A DNA stretch of 64,000 nucleotides from Effrenium voratum. Its lineage: Eukaryota; Sar; Dinophyceae; Suessiales; Symbiodiniaceae. Each line of letters begins with the position of its first letter. Position 1 is the first letter of the stretch. A program made the translations under genes and the position numbers. Shown here piece after piece: positions 32,345 to 41,911 of the stretch. The notes under the pieces were generated by a model. The model saw nothing but the letters and a program-made list of their open reading frames with translations. It did not search any database and was not told where the DNA came from. The stretch is taken from NCBI GenBank assembly GCA_963377175.1, contig CAUJNA010002112.1, positions 547,497 through 611,496 on the forward strand, given 5' to 3'.

Positions 32345-32640
32345 GGCCTACCCCCGCCAGAAAAAGAAGAAGAATTAAGAGTCGAGAAGTGAAGGTAGAA
32401 CAGAAAAGTTAGCTTGTGTTTTTAGGATAGTGAAGTAACACCCGACAAATTAGCTTGTGCTTTTAGTAGAATGAGATAACAGCCGAAAAGTTGACATGAG
32501 AAGTTGGCAGGTGAAGTAACTCTCAAAAAGTTGACATGAGAAGTAGGAGAAGTTGGCAGGTGAAGTAACTCTCGACAAGTTGGCATGAGAAGTTGGCAGG
32601 TGAAGTAACTCTCGACAAGTTGGCATGAGAAGTTGGTGAA
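32345..32640. repeat. Tail and 40-bp array, right
   Basis: Near copy of 26,345-26,665 with fewer 40-bp units and a few small indels, ending in the terminal sequence of the element. Confidence 0.85.
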
Positions 32641-32686
32641 GTTGGCAGCCGCTTTTAGAAGAAGAACCCTTCGCAATGCTTCCGGG

Positions 32687-32775
32687 AATAGTGAAACCCA
32701 ACCACGAAACCAATTAAAAACCACAAGCAAACACAGGAACCAGAGGGACTCCTGGGAACAGAAACCACCTCTGAA
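32687..32775. repeat. Family J repeat, right half split by the element
   Basis: GTGAAACCCAACCACGAAAC and CAGGAACCAGAGGGACTCCT continue the family J sequence interrupted at 24,411. Confidence 0.7.
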
Positions 32776-32802
32776 CCAGCTAAGTATCACAAAAAACATC
32801 TA

Positions 32803-32890
32803 CCTGAACCCCCGAACTACCCCTAACAAACGGAATTCACCGCATATTTTGAACAGTAACCCATTTTTAAGAGAATTCTGAGGGTCCAGG
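32803..32890. repeat. Family D element
   Basis: Complete copy just outside the composite element. Confidence 0.8.
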
Positions 32891-33551
32891 AAATTTGAAA
32901 AGGGGAGTCTGGACTGCTGAGGTTTTACCCGCGATTTGGGTTGCTCTCCAAATATGTATGTGTGTGTGCGTCTTGATTTGAGTGTGTACCCCGTTTTCGA
33001 GTTGAAGGGAAACCGAAAGGAACACCGAAGCCGTTTTGGGGGGGGCCTCAAGATAACGGACCCAAATAGGTTCTCGCCTAAGAGGAAACTCAGCCAAAAT
33101 TAGTCTAAAGACCGCTTGGGGGTAGATATAACACCAGGGTTTGCCACTCACTACAAGTATGATGGCCGGCTACACACAGCGGCCTGCTGAACTGGGAAAT
33201 GAGACCCCTCTACACGCTGAGTTTTGGGTGCATCCCAAGCCGTCTAGACCGGCCAAGTTGGCAACTGCACCAGGCACGACCGGCTTAACTCGCTGGGGCT
33301 GAGTGAGTTCTATCCCAGTGGATTCATCCCTCCCTTCCAACCTGGCACCTCTGGGAGGTACCTGAAAAAAAGGAAGAAGATGGGTTTCCTCTTCAAACCC
33401 CATGTCTGGTGCTATGTTAGGAGGGACCCCTAAAATACCTGGAAGATTGGTTTCCTCAAACGACCCCATGGCGCTATGTTAGGAGGGGGGGCTGGCCGTC
33501 CTGGGATCCTTCGGATCTCGGATCGAACCATCCCCTACCCGACGGAGGCGC

Positions 33552-33608
33552 GGTGATGGAGTCGAACCAGTTCCAAAGATCGCAGAAGAAGATGTAGCCC
33601 ATGCCCGC
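33552..33608 (-). CDS. Channel gene, first half of S3
   Basis: 57 nt encoding AGMGYIFFCDLWNWFDSIT. WNWFD is the S3 hallmark, with the acidic residue that pairs with S4 arginines. Acceptor is a pyrimidine run ending CCAG; GC donor GCGCCT. Phase 0 at both ends. Confidence 0.93.
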
Positions 33609-34339
33609 CTGGAAAAAACTCAACGGTTGAGCCGCGGAATCAGGTCGGAAAAATTGCGAATGACCCAAGAGGAAACTTCGGAAATTTCGGAATAGGGCGC
33701 GCCCACTTGTTCCTGGACCTATAACTAAGGGAGCCTTTCGAACCCCTCAATAAGGCCTTGTTGATGGCTTACTTTTGGCTTATCCAGGGATAACCCCCAT
33801 AGCCGTTTTTTTAGGGGTGCATGACTTGTTCTGCAGGAATTCGAGCGAGTCTGTCCATCTGTCCGCACCGCAAATGGAACATAGACTTCTGGATATGTTG
33901 ACCGAGTCTCAGATCCGAGCATTGATAATAGGTTGCACTTGGACCCTCGGGGCAAGTCAAAAACACACGTGCTTCTAGTTGCCAGGGTGGTTTCGGCTAT
34001 GTTTTGCGTGGGGTGGGAACCGAGCCTTGGTTACGAATCACTGCATAATCAAAGCTCGGTGGCATAGGAGGAAAAAAAACCTTTTCGTTTTGGCGGTGGA
34101 TTTGGAAGGGCGCCCCTCCCAAAAAAGCGAAACATGGGCGCAACTGCGGGGCAAATTGTCAAAAGAAGCTCTGGCGCAACACCGTCGCACCGTTGGGCAG
34201 GGCTCAGGCACTTGCCACCTATAGGCATGGCAAGTTGTTTTCTTGAAGGACCTACCCCAATGGAGTCTCACTTCCGAATGGGGGGTCAAAAGAACCTCCG
34301 GACCTTTTCGTGCCCGCTTTCAGTACAGAAACTGAACTA

Positions 34340-34437
34340 CCTCGATCATCAAACTACCCATAAACAGTGGGAGTTCACCCATTCCATAATTTGGGGCTGC
34401 AATAACACATCTTTAAGTTGGAATTTGAGGGTCTAGC
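34340..34437. repeat. Family D element
   Basis: CCTCGATCATCAAACTACCC to TTTGAGGGTCTAG. Confidence 0.75.
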
Positions 34438-34820
34438 TATATTTGGGCAGATCTTTGCAAAGTTTCGGACAGAACATGTGAGTTCCAAACAAGTCAAACC
34501 AGGACGAAGTTGGGGTTGCCGCCACTTTCCCTTGAAAGCAACCAAACACGCTGACATACATACATTAAACACACAAATGGGCTTCCACCACAACATACCA
34601 GAAAACAGGTGCTGAGAAAGCCATTCACTTCCGGTCCAAACCCAACAAGTTCCTAACTCAGATGCCCAGTGCCCATGGGGAAAAAATGGCATCCTTTTTT
34701 GGTTGGTTGAGTTTCAAGGGGAACACTCCCCCCCAAAAAAAAAAAGGAAAAAGGAGCGGAATCCACTCGGCCACTCAACTCAGGGAGTGAAATTGAGAAA
34801 GACGACTTGAGACCAGCTGC

Positions 34821-34879
34821 CACTCTCAAGATCAGCTCGATCAGGAAGATGGACCCGAAAACCCACTCCTCAAGACGCG
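34821..34879 (-). CDS. Channel gene, S2 exon
   Basis: Reads RLEEWVFGSIFLIELILRV. LEE.VF..IF.IEL.LR is the S2 pattern, including the Glu of the charge-transfer centre. It enters in phase 1 after an AAAG acceptor, completing Ala with the previous exon, and ends at a GC donor (GCAGCT) in phase 0. Confidence 0.93.
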
Positions 34880-35189
34880 CTTTCGTTTGGAAAAAAAAAC
34901 AATTGCCCAGGTTCAGCCAAGTTGACCGTTTTGTTCTGATGCTTACGGGGACTTTCGAAATTCCAACTTAAACATGGGTTCTTGCAACCAAAAAGTATGG
35001 TTGATGAATTCCAACTTTCTTACGGAACCAAGAAACAAACATGAATAGTATCCTTCTGAGGGATCCGCTTGTTGGGGTCCATGTTCATTGGTGAGTACTT
35101 TAGGTGATCATGTCCCTTTTGTTGCCTGAAAGCTGGAAATAAACAGGCTCGGAGGCCTTTTTAAGGCGGGTCCGACTGGACACGGTTAA

Positions 35190-35299
35190 CCTACTTGGAC
35201 CCAATCCAATTTCCAACTCCAACAAATGGGGCAAATGCCAGCCCAAAAATATGGAATTGGTGAATTTAATTCTTAATGGGTAGTTTGAGGTCCCAGGTA
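35190..35299. repeat. Family D element, inverted
   Basis: ACTTGGACCCAATCCAATTT to GGGTAGTTTGAGGTCCCAGG. Confidence 0.72.
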
Positions 35300-35428
35300 C
35301 ATGGAACCAGGAAATAAACATCCTGGGCAGAGCATCCTTGAGGGATCCCCTTGTTGGGTTCATGAGGGGAGTGCCTTAGGTAATCAAGAACACCACCCTG
35401 TGAACAAACAAAAGTAAAACGAGTGGTG

Positions 35429-35571
35429 TACTGTGGATGAACGAAATCCATGTCGCAACACGAACTAAAACCATGCATGGTTGAAGCCATAACGTTTGTT
35501 GGTATTTATACGTTGGGGAATCGTATCATTCCAGGGATCCTTGGGTGGTGCGAAATGGAAATTGTCCACTT
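35429..35571. repeat. Family C palindrome
   Basis: TACTGTGGATGAACGAAATC to GGTGGTGCGAAATGGAAATT. Confidence 0.8.
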
Positions 35572-35659
35572 GAATGCTAGTTGGAACGCTCAAACGACTC
35601 AAAGGGGCGGCTTTTCACCATGGATGTCAGAAGGAATGGACAAGGGCTTCTTGCCACAC

Positions 35660-35785
35660 CTATGTGGGTGTGGCTCAAAAATATACCGGAGGGGTTGCGC
35701 GGGGCAGACCGCAGGCTTTGGTCCATGTTTCCACTTACCAGGGCAACCCATTTTGGTACCGGTTTTTTGAGCCACAGCCATGTAT
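35660..35785. repeat. Family F palindrome
   Basis: TGTGGGTGTGGCTCAAAAAT to TTTTTTGAGCCACAGCCATG. Confidence 0.72.
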
Positions 35786-35797
35786 GAAGAAGCAGTT

Positions 35798-35862
35798 GAG
35801 TGGGGACTTCCCACTAAACCACAATAAGCAAAAATGTAAAATGTTTCCCAACGACAACCAAG
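35798..35862. repeat. Family I repeat, 5' truncated
   Basis: Starts within GTGGGGACTTCCCACTAAAC, directly after family F. Confidence 0.7.
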
Positions 35863-36180
35863 TATGTATGAAGAAGCTTGGCTCCTCGTGAGGAAACGGA
35901 TACGTATTACGCCACTCCCTCCCTTCCAAGACACGTCTACGAGTCCACGCCGAGCTTCGGAGCCCTCCAGCATGGTCGAGGCGCCAGGCCAAACATCGTC
36001 TGCTGGCATCGTGTAGGTCCGCATTCCTGCCAAAAGACTCACTTCCTATCGGTTGGATTGGGTAGGACCAGTCTAAACTTTTTCCTTCAAGGGTTGTTTC
36101 AGGTATGGATTCTGGAGGTATGGAGGTTGCAAAGCGCTTATACAGGGTATATACTGCATTTACCGGTATGTAATCATGCA

Positions 36181-36240
36181 TACTGTGGACGGACGAAATC
36201 CATTTCGCACCACCGGACGCACCATGGTCGAAACTATAAA
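36181..36240. repeat. Family C palindrome, left half
   Basis: TACTGTGGACGGACGAAATC through CACCACC and the AACCATGG-like loop start. Confidence 0.75.
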
Positions 36241-36289
36241 ACATGTGTTTGTATTTTACATCGAATCATGTTTGGTCGCCTCTTTTCTA

Positions 36290-36407
36290 CTAGGTCCTCC
36301 AGTAGAGAGGTTAAAATTAAGGGTACCCTTTTTCCTGTAGCCTACTTTAGTAGGGGAACCCTCCCCCAAAAAAAGAAACGGTCAAAGGGCACTACTGGGG
36401 GACCTAG
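36290..36407. repeat. Family B element
   Basis: Complete copy, about 50 bases above a partial family C. Confidence 0.85.
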
Positions 36408-36641
36408 CATGGGTCCTCTAAACCCAAGTCGCTGGCAACCCACCGGACCGGACGAGGTTTGCTGTTTGGAGAAACGAACTTCCGCGGGGATACGGAGGGC
36501 GGAGTGATGTGGGGGGATTCCAACTTGGCGCCATTTCCCACGTCAATAGGGGGAATCCTCCCGTACTGGTTCCCCCTGTATCCCTCCCTGAGCTCTTAGA
36601 GCTCGCCCTGAAATGCGAAACAACATCCTTAAAAACCGCGC

Positions 36642-36669
36642 CTAGGGCGTAGCCCAGCTGCAGGCCCGC
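36642..36669 (-). CDS. Channel gene, S1-S2 loop micro-exon
   Basis: A 28-nt exon encoding AGLQLGYAL plus one base. FEAQYAGLQLGY across the junction matches the S1-S2 loop pattern (Q-x-x-GL..GY) of this family. Acceptor TTGAG, GC donor GCGCGG; the phases on both sides fit. Its size alone would make it invisible to most gene finders. Confidence 0.82.
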
Positions 36670-36723
36670 CTCAAGTGAGGCGAATGAAAACATAGAGGTT
36701 GCCTCCCAACTGACATGGGGGGT

Positions 36724-36825
36724 GGCTGCTTGCTGTTGACCCCTCTGCAAACAGTTTTCACTTTTTGGGGGTTTGGTGGAAAGCCCCTTGAAGTCTCAAG
36801 ATCCAACCCAATAGCAGTCAAGAAT
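36724..36825. repeat. Family J-like repeat
   Basis: Variant as at 3,050; it abuts a family F copy on its right. Confidence 0.65.
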
Positions 36826-37094
36826 AGGAGTCCAAAATGGAACCTTGGTAAATGGAAAGGTAGACAAAAACCTGCGTAACCCCAGCTTTTTAATGGTGAC
36901 CCAAAGCCACATGGAGCCGTTCAACGCTTGGGGGGTCTTGGTGTGGATCATTTTCCTTTTAAAGGGACCATTTCCCGAACGTCAGCTTCTGGCTGTTGGC
37001 TGGTGGGAGGAGGGTAACCTTCGGGTAAAACTGGGCTGTGCAAACGAATCCCCTGCTTGAAGCAAATCAAACGAACACGGGTTGTGTTCCGTAC

Positions 37095-37230
37095 TACTGT
37101 GGTTTTGGACGAAATACACTTCACACCACGGTTCAATTAAAAAAATAAGCAGACTGCTGGTAGTTACGTTGGGGAATCATATCATTCCAGCGAATCTGAA
37201 AGGTGGTGCGAAATGGATTTCGTCCTAGCT
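37095..37230. repeat. Family C palindrome
   Basis: Left arm TACTGTGGTTTTGGACGAAA, right GGTGGTGCGAAATGGATTTC. Confidence 0.82.
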
Positions 37231-37466
37231 GTGATCTTGATAACGTCCATAGGTTTCCCTGGTAAATGGATGGCATAAGACCAATCTAAACCAGTGGAAC
37301 CCATTTATTTCCAACCAAACCTGCAAAGGACACCTGGTCTCAAAATGTTCGCCTAGCCCCTGCCCGGAAAAATATTGAAGATCCAAAGGACTACCAAAGA
37401 CCACAACGGTTTAGGGGGACCCCAGGGTTTGGCTTCTCCTTTACAAATCTTAACAAAAAAACCGGT

Positions 37467-37551
37467 ACCTGGACTCTCAAAGTACCCGTGAAGGAGAATT
37501 CACCGCAGAATTTCGGCGACCAAGCTTCAAGGGAATTGTGAGGCTCCAGGA
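37467..37551. repeat. Family D element
   Basis: CCTGGACTCTCAAAGTACCC to TGTGAGGCTCCAGG. Confidence 0.75.
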
Positions 37552-38208
37552 ACCCTAACGAAAAAAAAGGATGGCTATTCCAAGTCCCCTGCATGCCAGT
37601 GGCAATCAAAACGTAAGGGGTCTACCCAAATTCATTTAATGCCCGGCCGCACCGATTCATGAATGGCTCCTTACAAACGTTCACTTGTGCAGGAATCGCT
37701 TGTGGTTTTGAAAAATGCCTCAGGGATCAGCATACCCAGGAATACCGAGCAACCTGAGTCACACTCAAAAGCTGGTATCACAGTACCTTTTGAGGCCCTG
37801 CATACATAGAATGGAGTACTGCAAGATCAATTTTAGTCATCGTTCTCATCAACACCACCAAGAAGGAAAGAAGCTGTTCACTTGTTGGACGGCTAGTTAT
37901 CCCCTCCCTGGTACATGTCCAGCCTGACTCACCCTGGTAGGGAACAATGAAATCCATCTTTTGTGAGGGTTCCACGCGCTAGCAATAACCGTTTCTTGGT
38001 TCCCAACGGGTGTTTCGTGAGACCCTCAATTCGACACCGAGTTGGTTGGCAAGGCTGACCTGTTGAGATGGTGATCTGTTTGCCTTTTGGGGTGCTTCAT
38101 CTTCTTCGGCATGGGATTGCACCGGTCCAGTTCAGTAGCCGCCACGTTCTTTTTGGAAGGCTTTTTCGCAGTCGTGAAGTTTAAAGCTTGCCATCACCTG
38201 CAAAGCCG

Positions 38209-38440
38209 TATGGCCGATTTTTAGTTATTTTTTTTCGGACGGAACCCGTGTTTGGATTGCTTTTCCCGTATGGTCATTTGTTTCTGGCCGGTGGGCATAT
38301 TTGGCCGTATGCAACCCGTATTTGTTCAACAACATGTTGACAAACAAAACAGTAAATGGCCGCATGGCCGATTTTTTGGGCCCGAGCTGGCCAAAGACAG
38401 AACAAACCGTCACATATGGGTTTCCAGGAAAAAATGCATG
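38209..38440. repeat. Family L palindrome
   Basis: A 230-bp element rich in CGTATGG/CCATACG: ends TATGGCCGATTTTTAG and GGCCGATTTTTTGGGCC, centre CCCGTATTTGTTCAACAACA. Confidence 0.82.
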
Positions 38441-38557
38441 GGGGGAAGCATTGGTTGCTATTGAGCTTCGCTTTCGCTCTTGGTTCCGTGGTTGTGAAGG
38501 CTTGTATGGGCCTTACCAGAAACACTATAAGACTATAAGACTATATATCTTATACCA

Positions 38558-38642
38558 CCTGGACCCTCAAACTACCCTTTAAAAATAAAATTCACCCACC
38601 ATAATTTCGGGTTGCAACAACCGATCATTTTGAGGGTCCAGG
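38558..38642. repeat. Family D element
   Basis: Best-kept copy, CACCTGGACCCTCAAACTAC to TTTTGAGGGTCCAGGT. Confidence 0.88.
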
Positions 38643-38814
38643 TAGAAACAAAACACTAGACGGGCTGTATTTTTGGAGGGACAGAGGGGATATTCTGGTC
38701 AATGGTTTGGTCGAATCTACAGGACGATTCTTGGGCGCCCCCAAGAAAAATCGCCCTTCCCTGTCCTGACATTTGTTTTCCAAACCCGAACTCTTTCTGA
38801 TCCCGCCGAGTGGC

Positions 38815-38940
38815 ATATTGCGCCTCGAAGGACATGATGATGGTGTTGACCACGATGATGGCGCAGATCATACTCTCGAAGAAGGGGTCGGTCACAAACT
38901 TGTAGAGCCTCGACTCCTGGTGCAGCTTTGAGCAGGGATC
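38815..38940 (-). CDS. Channel gene, S1 exon
   Basis: 126 nt (42 codons) starting DPCSKLHQESRLYKF and running through VTDPFFESMICAIIVVNTI and IMSFEAQY. F...V..P.FE..I..II..NTI...FEAQ is a textbook S1. Acceptor TGTCAG, GC donor GCCACT, phase 0 at both ends. This is the longest exon of the gene in the window. Confidence 0.94.
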
Positions 38941-39114
38941 CTGACATTGTACACCTGGACATTGCAACTTGTAAATGGTGGTGTCCCTTTATTTTGGTGG
39001 AAAAAGCCATGTTTCAAATGGGCGAAATGTATCTTGTAAGGAGCCCTGTTGAGGCAGGCGACCAACCTGGGCGTTTCGAGCAACTGATTTGTTTTCCCGA
39101 AACAGGGCTCGCTC

Positions 39115-39216
39115 CCCACATGGTTCCTTTGAACAGCACTTCGAAAATAGAAGGGAACATCACCAGGAAAGCTGCGAACACATTCCACTGAAAACCACCA
39201 AGGAAGATAGGGAACT
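39115..39216 (-). pseudogene. Orphan S3-like channel exon
   Basis: Reads FPIFLGGFQWNVFAAFLVMF then PSIFEVLFK. The W-N-x-F-x-x-F-L-V pattern with a following acidic EV is that of an S3 helix, but it lies upstream of S1 in the same gene, where no S3 belongs, and the usual Asp after WN.F is Ala. No matching S4-S6 exons lie between it and the S1 exon. It may be a relic of a duplicated domain or of a neighbouring channel gene. The exact ends are unclear. Confidence 0.55.
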
Positions 39217-39319
39217 CTCGTAAGCAAGCCAGCCCAGAGCAACTTTTTTTCAGTTGCTGCCTTGGGATCTGCCAAAAATCGGTGCCAGGACAGCACCAAG
39301 TTGACCCAAGTCGTCCAAA

Positions 39320-39415
39320 CGGCTATGGCTCAAGAAACCGGTACCAACATGGACCCCTGGTAAGTGGAAGCATGGACCAAAACCCGACCCCCCCCATCTT
39401 TAACTTTGACCCAAG
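39320..39415. repeat. Family F palindrome
   Basis: CGGCTATGGCTCAAGAAACC to TTTGACCCAAGTC. The TGGCTCAAG here belongs to the repeat, not to a spliced leader. Confidence 0.7.
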
Positions 39416-39702
39416 TCGAATCCAAATCCGCTTGGAAGGTCAAGGATCTGATCCCCGAACTTGCGGCCCAAAACAACCTCGCTCGCCGGAGAACCAGCAA
39501 GCAAGTTGGAGCCTCAACCTCCTGAAAATGGTCCTGAGCCATGGGCTCAATAAACGGGGGCCCTCAAAATGGGGGGGTTGTCCTCCAGTGGCCGCTTGTA
39601 ACCTGCACCCCAAAACGGGTACCCTCGAACAAATCCCGCGGGGAGAAAAACCAAAAAAAACAACAAAAACGTGGAGAACCCTAAGCCCCAGGACCATGCT
39701 GC

Positions 39703-39724
39703 AACACACACACACACACAACAC
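39703..39724. repeat. CA microsatellite
   Basis: About ten CA units. Confidence 0.9.
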
Positions 39725-39798
39725 ACGAAAACCCAAAAGAACCGGGAAAATCGGAAAGGGTCAGATTGGATCACCAGCCGAAAACAAGGGGGGGTTCC

Positions 39799-39898
39799 TA
39801 CTGTTCATGGACGAAATCCATTTCGCACCAACTTGAAACCATGGAAAAGAATTGTTTGTTAGTATTTAGATACAGCGGAAGTATCATTGCAGGGTCTT
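39799..39898. repeat. Family C palindrome, right arm lost
   Basis: TACTGTTCATGGACGAAATC; the right arm ends at TTGCAGGGTCTTTTTGG. Confidence 0.7.
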
Positions 39899-39937
39899 TT
39901 TGGAGTTGGTACCAACCTGGACCCTCAAAAGGGTATT

Positions 39938-40072
39938 TCTAGGGGTGCCTTCCCCATTCTTTCCAGGCATCCTTCTTTCCAGAAAATCACCCAAAACCCT
40001 GGGGAAACAGCGATCAGTTGTTGAAAAGAATGATGGTTGCAAAGAATGGTTGGAAGGAAGCAACCCCTAGAG
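39938..40072. repeat. Family E element inside family D
   Basis: CTAGGGGTGCCTTCCCCATT to GCAACCCCTAG; the bracketing sequences on both sides are CCTGGACCCTC-type family D ends. Confidence 0.78.
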
Positions 40073-40124
40073 TATTGTTGGTACCAACCTTTTTCACACC
40101 TGGACCCTCCGAAGGGTACTCTCA

Positions 40125-40250
40125 CTTGCCCAGTTCGGACCTGCAAATAAAAGGTGATCACCTTTTGGCACCTCTACTAAAAATGGGAACCCAAGAAGGG
40201 AACAAACCACAAGGTCAGATCAGGTCGATTCGCTTTGAACCACTGAGCTC
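40125..40250. repeat. Family M repeat
   Basis: CTCACTTGCCCAGTTCGGAC to CGCTTTGAACCACTGAG. Confidence 0.8.
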
Positions 40251-40279
40251 ATGGGGACCTCTCTCGCTTCGGTCCCGTC

Positions 40280-40357
40280 CTTGACCACCCGGAGGTTGCC
40301 GGACCCGGAGCGCGAGCCCATCTTCTCAAAGTGGCTGCCCTTGGTCCGGAAGCCGCT
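40280..40357 (-). CDS. Channel gene, probable N-terminal exon just before S1
   Basis: 78 nt encoding SGFRTKGSHFEKMGSRSGSG followed by NLRVVK. Acceptor CTCAG, donor GACGGG (as after S6). Phase 0 at both ends lets VVK join DPCSKLH of the S1 exon directly. The sequence is hydrophilic and Ser/Gly-rich, as expected for a cytosolic N-terminus. No domain is recognised. Confidence 0.7.
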
Positions 40358-40491
40358 CTGAGAGACCCATGAGAGCTGTTCCAACCGAAAGAGCTCCCCC
40401 TAAGGGTCCCGACTGTTTTTGGGCCCTCCAAATGGGTTGTCCTTGAGGGGTCGGGGTTCTCATGTTGATTCCCCATGAGTTGAAACTATAC

Positions 40492-40611
40492 CTCTAGGGG
40501 TTGATTCCTTCCTTTTCCATTCTTTTCAACCATCGTTCTTTCCAAAAACCGGATCCGTTCTCCCTGGGTTTCAAAGGAGGTTTTCTGGAAAGAAGGATCC
40601 CTGAAAAGAAC
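40492..40611. repeat. Family E element, right end replaced
   Basis: CTCTAGGGGTTGATTCCTTC to GAAAAGAACGGG, then family A. Confidence 0.78.
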
Positions 40612-40613
40612 GG

Positions 40614-40700
40614 GTCTGCCTCTGACCCTTAAAGAATGGGGTCGTTACCCAAAATAAAGGGTCATGGAACCATTTGTTAAGGGTCATGGAGACTCCAGGT
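40614..40700. repeat. Family A palindrome replacing the end of family E
   Basis: The left tip is missing because it is joined to a family E copy ending at 40,611. Confidence 0.75.
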
Positions 40701-40882
40701 ACCCATCAAAAAACAGTTGAAATTAGTTTAAATTCGCCAAATTTTGGGGTCGCAGTTTAAACTGAACTAAGCTTTAGGTTGGACAATTTCGAGTGTCCTT
40801 TTTCAAGTTGGATTCTTTGAGGGTCCAGTGAATTCACCAACCCGATTTTTGGGTGACTCAGTTTAACCCACTGTTTTAGCTG

Positions 40883-40974
40883 CCTAGAGTCTCCACCCTT
40901 CAAAAATGGGGGTATACCCAAAATTAAAGGGCCATGGACCCCTTTTTATATGGGGTCAGAAGGAGACTCCAGGT
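40883..40974. repeat. Family A palindrome
   Basis: Complete copy, CCTAGAGTCTCC to GGAGACTCCAGG. Confidence 0.85.
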
Positions 40975-41237
40975 GAATCGGGAACGCCATTTGGGTAGGT
41001 GTCTTGCCATGGTGCACAAACACAGCCCCCATGACGGACGTACCCTGGGTATGGGTGAAACATACCCTGTCACTAACATGGCATCTGACAGGGGGTCCCT
41101 CCAAAAGAAATTTGATCTTTCAGATACCCTCAGGTGCCATGTTAGTGGGAGGGAGGGTAGCTACCTGGACGTTTGTGGTGAAGTCCGGGTCCGGATGCCG
41201 ACCTCGAATCTTGGCTGGCGTTGGGTTAGGGGAGCAA

Positions 41238-41335
41238 AAAATCTCGAATTTTAGCAGTTAAGTGCTTGGATTTAATCCACCAAACCACAATAAGCAAACA
41301 TGTGTCCAATGTTTCCCAACCACCACCATGAAAAA
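41238..41335. repeat. Family I repeat
   Basis: GGGGAGCAAAAAATCTCGAA to CCCAACCACCACCATG. Confidence 0.78.
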
Positions 41336-41433
41336 CATGGGCAAGACCCAAAAGGCTGAAAAAAAACGGGGGGGGGGGGTGAAGTCTCCGAAAAGGGGGG
41401 TTGAGGTCTGCGACTGTTTCCCAACAAGAACCA

Positions 41434-41436
41434 TAA

Positions 41437-41469
<33 letters not shown>

Positions 41470-41476
41470 ATATATT
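41434..41476. repeat. AT microsatellite
   Basis: Long TA run broken by TATTATA; has replaced the left half of a family B copy. Confidence 0.9.
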
Positions 41477-41479
41477 TAT

Positions 41480-41542
41480 GTAATAGTCTATTTCAATAGG
41501 GGAACCCTCCGCCAAAAAGGTTACAGGGGCACCGGGGGAGCC
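41480..41542. repeat. Family B element, right half
   Basis: TAGTCTATTTCAATAGGGGA to GGGCACCGGGGGAGCC; left half replaced by an AT microsatellite. Confidence 0.6.
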
Positions 41543-41544
41543 AT

Positions 41545-41616
41545 GGAATGCTTCGCTGAGCGCGCGGCATAGGCCCGCGCAGCCCTTGCCGTGGCCTCGT
41601 CGCCCTCGCGTGTCAC
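41545..41616 (-). CDS. Probable N-terminal channel exon
   Basis: Reads VTREGDEATARAARAYAARS then AKHSM, with almost only G or C at third positions. Acceptor CTCGAG. Several in-frame GC donors (for example after the codons AGG, CGG or ATG) make the 3' end uncertain. The composition suggests a charged helix. Confidence 0.55.
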
Positions 41617-41729
41617 CTCGAGCAAAGGAGCGGGACCAGGTGGCTCGCTCCCACGGCCCGGGGGTCCCAAGAGGCGCCTCGAAACTCCAACTTCAAAACC
41701 CGGAGGTCCAAGATCTCTACTCTTGGTAT

Positions 41730-41822
41730 GGGCTGGCAAAAAACTTTTTGTTTTTTTGCAGACCCCCCAGCAAAAATGAACAGAACCCAAAAACTAAAAA
41801 AACTAAAAACATGCCAACAGCG
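41730..41822. repeat. Dispersed repeat shared with 22.97 kb
   Basis: TGGCAAAAAACTTTTTGTTT and CAAAAATGAACAGAACCCAA. Confidence 0.7.
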
Positions 41823-41824
41823 AA

Positions 41825-41905
41825 GTCCAGGTACTTCATGAGGATGGCTTTTGGAGGGTAGAACGGGATCTAAGTACCTCCTTAGAAGGTACTTGGACCC
41901 TCTGG
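41825..41905. repeat. Family N repeat
   Basis: CCAGGTACTTCATGAGGATG to GAAGGTACTTGGACCCTCTG. Confidence 0.72.
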
Positions 41906-41911
41906 GAAACA

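Larger units (their letters stand above)
24412..32686. mobile_element. Composite mobile element inside the S3 intron
   Basis: Left end CCCGGAAGCATAG (24,412) and right end ATGCTTCCGGG (to 32,686) form an inverted terminal repeat of 11 bases. Inside, in order: a 40-bp array, 60-bp repeats, a tRNA-like sequence, a 73-bp array, a tail with a second 40-bp array and an internal copy of the right end (26,705), a minus-strand gene (26.8-30.8 kb), an inverted tail, then a second tRNA-like/73-bp array/tail/40-bp block reaching the right end. The flanks (24,345-24,411 and 32,687-32,770) are the two halves of one family J repeat, so the whole block entered as a unit or grew by nesting at one site. No clear target duplication and no recognised transposase. 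Confidence 0.7.

Noticed and set aside
31454..32392. 312-codon open frame, the longest in the window
   Set aside because: Same 73-bp array artefact as at 25.5 kb, no start context and no non-repeat sequence.
39322..39340. ATGGCTCAAG resembling the end of the spliced leader
   Set aside because: It is the normal start of a family F repeat and appears in other copies without leader context.
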